From assembly GCA_000828835.1 (NCBI GenBank), contig AP014633.1, positions 3,286,001-3,350,000 on the forward strand: a stretch of 64,000 nt of DNA. Reading direction: 5' to 3'. Below the pieces are notes generated by a model. It was given only the letters and a program-made list of their open reading frames with translations, searched no databases and was not told the DNA's origin. The position numbers and the translations under genes were made by a program. Positions 62,112 through 64,000 of this stretch are shown here, one piece after another; position 1 is the first letter of the stretch; every line of letters starts with the position of its first letter. The DNA comes from Thioploca ingrica (lineage in GTDB: Bacteria > Pseudomonadota > Gammaproteobacteria > Beggiatoales > Beggiatoaceae).

Positions 62112-63305
62112 ATGTTAAATATCGATTTTTATCAGGAAGCGTTATTGGAACCGGATTTCCAATTTCGGGCGTTTTCACCACTTACCTCAAAACCAGAGGC
62201 TGTATTTCTAACCGGCGCCACCGGATTTCTGGGAGCGCATTTATTGTCTGAACTCCTTGAGCAAACGAACGCCAAAATTTATTGCTTGGTTCGTAACAAC
62301 GCGCATCTAACGGAAAGGCAACAACGCCTCAAAAGTACGCTGCAGTTTTATACACTCTGGGAAGATGAATTTGAAACCCGTATTATTCCGGTGGCCGGCG
62401 ATTTATCCAAACCCTGGATGGGTATTCCTCAACTAGAATTCAAGGCGCTTGCAGAGCAGATTGAAGTAATTTACCACAGTGCCGCTTTTGTCAATTTCAA
62501 TCGTCCCTACTCGGTACTGAAAGCGGTCAATGTTCAAGGCGTTCGCGAGATACTTCGATTGGCTATGGAGATCACGACTAAACCACTCCATTTTGTTTCC
62601 ACCACCGCGATTTTTTCAAGCCAAACTAGCTCCCTAAACAATAGGGTGATGGAAACGGATTTTCCGCCTCCCAACGAACTTCGGAATGGATATAACCAAA
62701 GCAAATGGGTTGTGGAAAAACTGCTTGCCAATGCTCGTGAACGAGGCTTTCCCGTATCGATTTACCGCCCCCCTGGCATTATGGGGCATAGCCAAACGGG
62801 AATTATAGGGAATTTGGATGACGATCCGTGGTGCACACTCATTAAAGGTTGTATTCAGTTAGGATCCTTTCCGAATTTAGATATAACGGTAGCTTTTGTT
62901 CCCGTGGACTATGTTAGTCGGGCCATGATCTATTTGTCCTTACAGAACACTTCTACGGGTAAAGTTTTTCACCTGGTCAATCCGCATCCACCCGTGGCCT
63001 GGAAAGATTTGTTCGACCTGATTCAGGCCATCGGCTATCACCTGGTCGAAACGCCTTATGATGAATGGCGTGCGCAAATTAAACAACACGCTATGAATAA
63101 TCCTCAAAATAAACTGGATGCGCATTTGTTTTTACTGGCGCAGTCTCAAATTTTTGCCGCTAAACCTCATTTTGATGCGAGGCATACCCTCCAAGGGTTA
63201 GCGGGGAGCAGTATTGAATGCCCTCAAGTAGATACCCGATTGATTTCAAAATATTTCTCCTATTTTCACCGAAGTAACTTTATATCTATCCCTTGTCGTA
63301 CCTAA
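62112..63305 (+). CDS. Stand-alone thioester reductase domain (NRPS-type R domain)
   Basis: The 397-residue protein is a short-chain-dehydrogenase-like reductase of the male-sterility/thioester-reductase type: Rossmann GATGFLGAHLLSELL, DLSKPWMGIP, VIYHSAAFVNFNRPY, FVSTTAIFS and the catalytic Tyr/Lys pair in GYNQSKWVVEKLL, followed by YRPPGIMGH. Such domains release a carrier-bound acyl chain as aldehyde or alcohol. The N-terminal segment (DFYQEALLEPDFQF) resembles the linker after a carrier domain. No carrier or adenylation domain precedes it in this gene, so it acts in trans or is a fragment of a split synthetase. It begins 35 bases after the sulfatase stop. Confidence 0.85.
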   Translation: MLNIDFYQEALLEPDFQFRAFSPLTSKPEAVFLTGATGFLGAHLLSELLEQTNAKIYCLVRNNAHLTERQQRLKSTLQFYTLWEDEFETRIIPVAGDLSKPWMGIPQLEFKALAEQIEVIYHSAAFVNFNRPYSVLKAVNVQGVREILRLAMEITTKPLHFVSTTAIFSSQTSSLNNRVMETDFPPPNELRNGYNQSKWVVEKLLANARERGFPVSIYRPPGIMGHSQTGIIGNLDDDPWCTLIKGCIQLGSFPNLDITVAFVPVDYVSRAMIYLSLQNTSTGKVFHLVNPHPPVAWKDLFDLIQAIGYHLVETPYDEWRAQIKQHAMNNPQNKLDAHLFLLAQSQIFAAKPHFDARHTLQGLAGSSIECPQVDTRLISKYFSYFHRSNFISIPCRT

Positions 63306-63306
63306 A

Positions 63307-63499
63307 ATGAAAACCAAACTAATTGTTGATTGTGACAAGGGCTTCAATCCGGTTATTTCGCAACCGTTGGAACAACTTTTAACCGGCATGGTGGCAGTCC
63401 TTGGCAAGCCTGGCACAGTGATTTGAGTGGATAGGGGTAAATACTCGTGGAGAGAAAGTGGTTATTGTTCATGAAGATAAAGTGCTTTTTAAAGGGTGA
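63307..63499 (+). pseudogene. Small gene with one-base frameshift, unknown family
   Basis: An ATG two bases after the reductase stop opens a frame of 39 residues (MKTKLIVDCDKGFNPVISQ then LLTGMVAVLGKPGTVI) and ends at TGA 63424-63426. Skipping one base at 63424 continues smoothly as EWIGVNTRGEKVVIVHEDKV to a stop at 63497-63499. The composition on both sides is similar and protein-like, suggesting a single protein of about 63 residues with an inserted base. I do not recognise it. It could be a small partner of the reductase. Confidence 0.45.
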
Positions 63500-63592
63500 G
63501 TACAAGGTCGATTTCTAAACGGATACTAAGTGGTCTCCAAGAAGATCTTCATTCAGTAGGGCGAGAATCCTTTCTCGCCTAAATAGCTGATG

Positions 63593-64000
63593 CTACAGAT
63601 TGGACGCTGCTTCCAATAAAGTCTGTAAACGCTTGACTAGGGACTGAGCATCTTCGTTTTCGAACCAGGATTTTCTGTAGAAACAGTTACCTTTGAGCGC
63701 AATGCCTTCGGGCGTTTTTTGTTCCTGGATAACTAAACTGAGGTTGGGTCTCATGACCAGTTCGTCAGTAACCATGGTGAGCGATTCCGTTACGTCGAAT
63801 TTCACTTTCTTGGCCGGCAAGTTCGTTCCGGCGACGGATAGGGATAGGGGTATATAACTGAGCAGGAAGTGGAATAAGATCTCGCCCGGTTTAGCTTGGA
63901 TGCCCAACTTTTGTATTCCTTCCAGGATAGTCATAAATTGCCGGGATTGTGCTTCCAAAAATACCCGGCGTGTCAGGTAGAGCAATTCCCTAAACCCGGA
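63593..64000 (-). CDS. C-terminal fragment of a condensation-domain-like protein (start outside window)
   Basis: The frame is open to the window edge on the minus strand (Ser-Gly-Phe-Arg-Glu-Leu before the first listed Met-type codon), so this is the 3' end of a longer gene, with 135 or more residues shown. The segments LFHFLLSYIPLSL, VKFDVTESLTMV, MRPNLSLVIQEQ and ALKGNCFYRKSWFENEDAQ resemble the end of an NRPS condensation domain, where FDL and YxxxLF are typical. It is convergent with the reductase gene. The call is tentative because the HHxxxDG site lies outside. Confidence 0.5.
   Translation of the reverse strand, partial: SGFRELLYLTRRVFLEAQSRQFMTILEGIQKLGIQAKPGEILFHFLLSYIPLSLSVAGTNLPAKKVKFDVTESLTMVTDELVMRPNLSLVIQEQKTPEGIALKGNCFYRKSWFENEDAQSLVKRLQTLLEAASNL

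Overview
The window looks like a chromosomal piece of a gammaproteobacterium. RpoB, RpoC, GlyQ/GlyS, Mfd, the RibBX-RibH-NusB order and PilS/PilR are all of gammaproteobacterial type. Many short palindromic dispersed repeats, DUF29, DUF433, Uma2 and STAND genes, and a WD40-caspase protein suggest a large-genome sulfur bacterium of the Beggiatoa/Thiotrichales kind. That placement is inference from gene content; no 16S gene is present.

Layout. 1-6.6 kb holds the 3' half of rpoB and a complete rpoC. 6.8-16.0 kb holds a Uma2 nuclease, a HlyD-ABC-ABC2 export operon, a secreted VWA protein translationally coupled to a LolD-like ATPase, and a large polytopic membrane protein. 16.0-21.2 kb is an accessory patch: a GspL-like fragment, two eroded toxin-antitoxin loci, a DUF2442 remnant, a STAND NTPase with about eleven 36-residue repeats, and a small lipoprotein. 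21.3-42.4 kb is mostly housekeeping: mfd, glyQS, dut, pilR, pilS, a PP0621-type protein, nusB, ribH, ribBX, nnrS, a zinc-ribbon protein, the three-gene pnt operon, a cold-shock gene and glcD. 42.4-46.2 kb carries three tandem prepilin-like genes and an orphan ABC-2 permease with a partner. 46.5-47.7 kb is a scar of two decayed insertion sequences (IS630 type with both terminal repeats, and IS5 type).

48-64 kb is the most unusual part and looks more GC-rich by eye. It encodes a SyrD/YojI-type ABC exporter whose ATPase motifs are altered, a 71-residue one-helix protein, a DUF697 protein, a periplasmic-binding lipoprotein followed by an SPFH protein, a WD40/peptidoglycan-binding/caspase-fold protein whose catalytic Cys is Ala, and a TolC-type outer-membrane protein. 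It also carries a formylglycine sulfatase and its radical-SAM maturase, both broken, then a stand-alone thioester reductase, a small broken gene and the end of a condensation-like domain. Reductase, exporter, TolC and condensation domain together suggest a peptide or lipopeptide export/biosynthesis locus. The intact SPFH, binding-lipoprotein and dead-caspase genes may form a separate envelope system.

Housekeeping ORFs are uninterrupted, while accessory genes repeatedly carry one-base indels or stops. This points to real decay of accessory DNA rather than generally poor sequence, although assembly error cannot be excluded from sequence alone.
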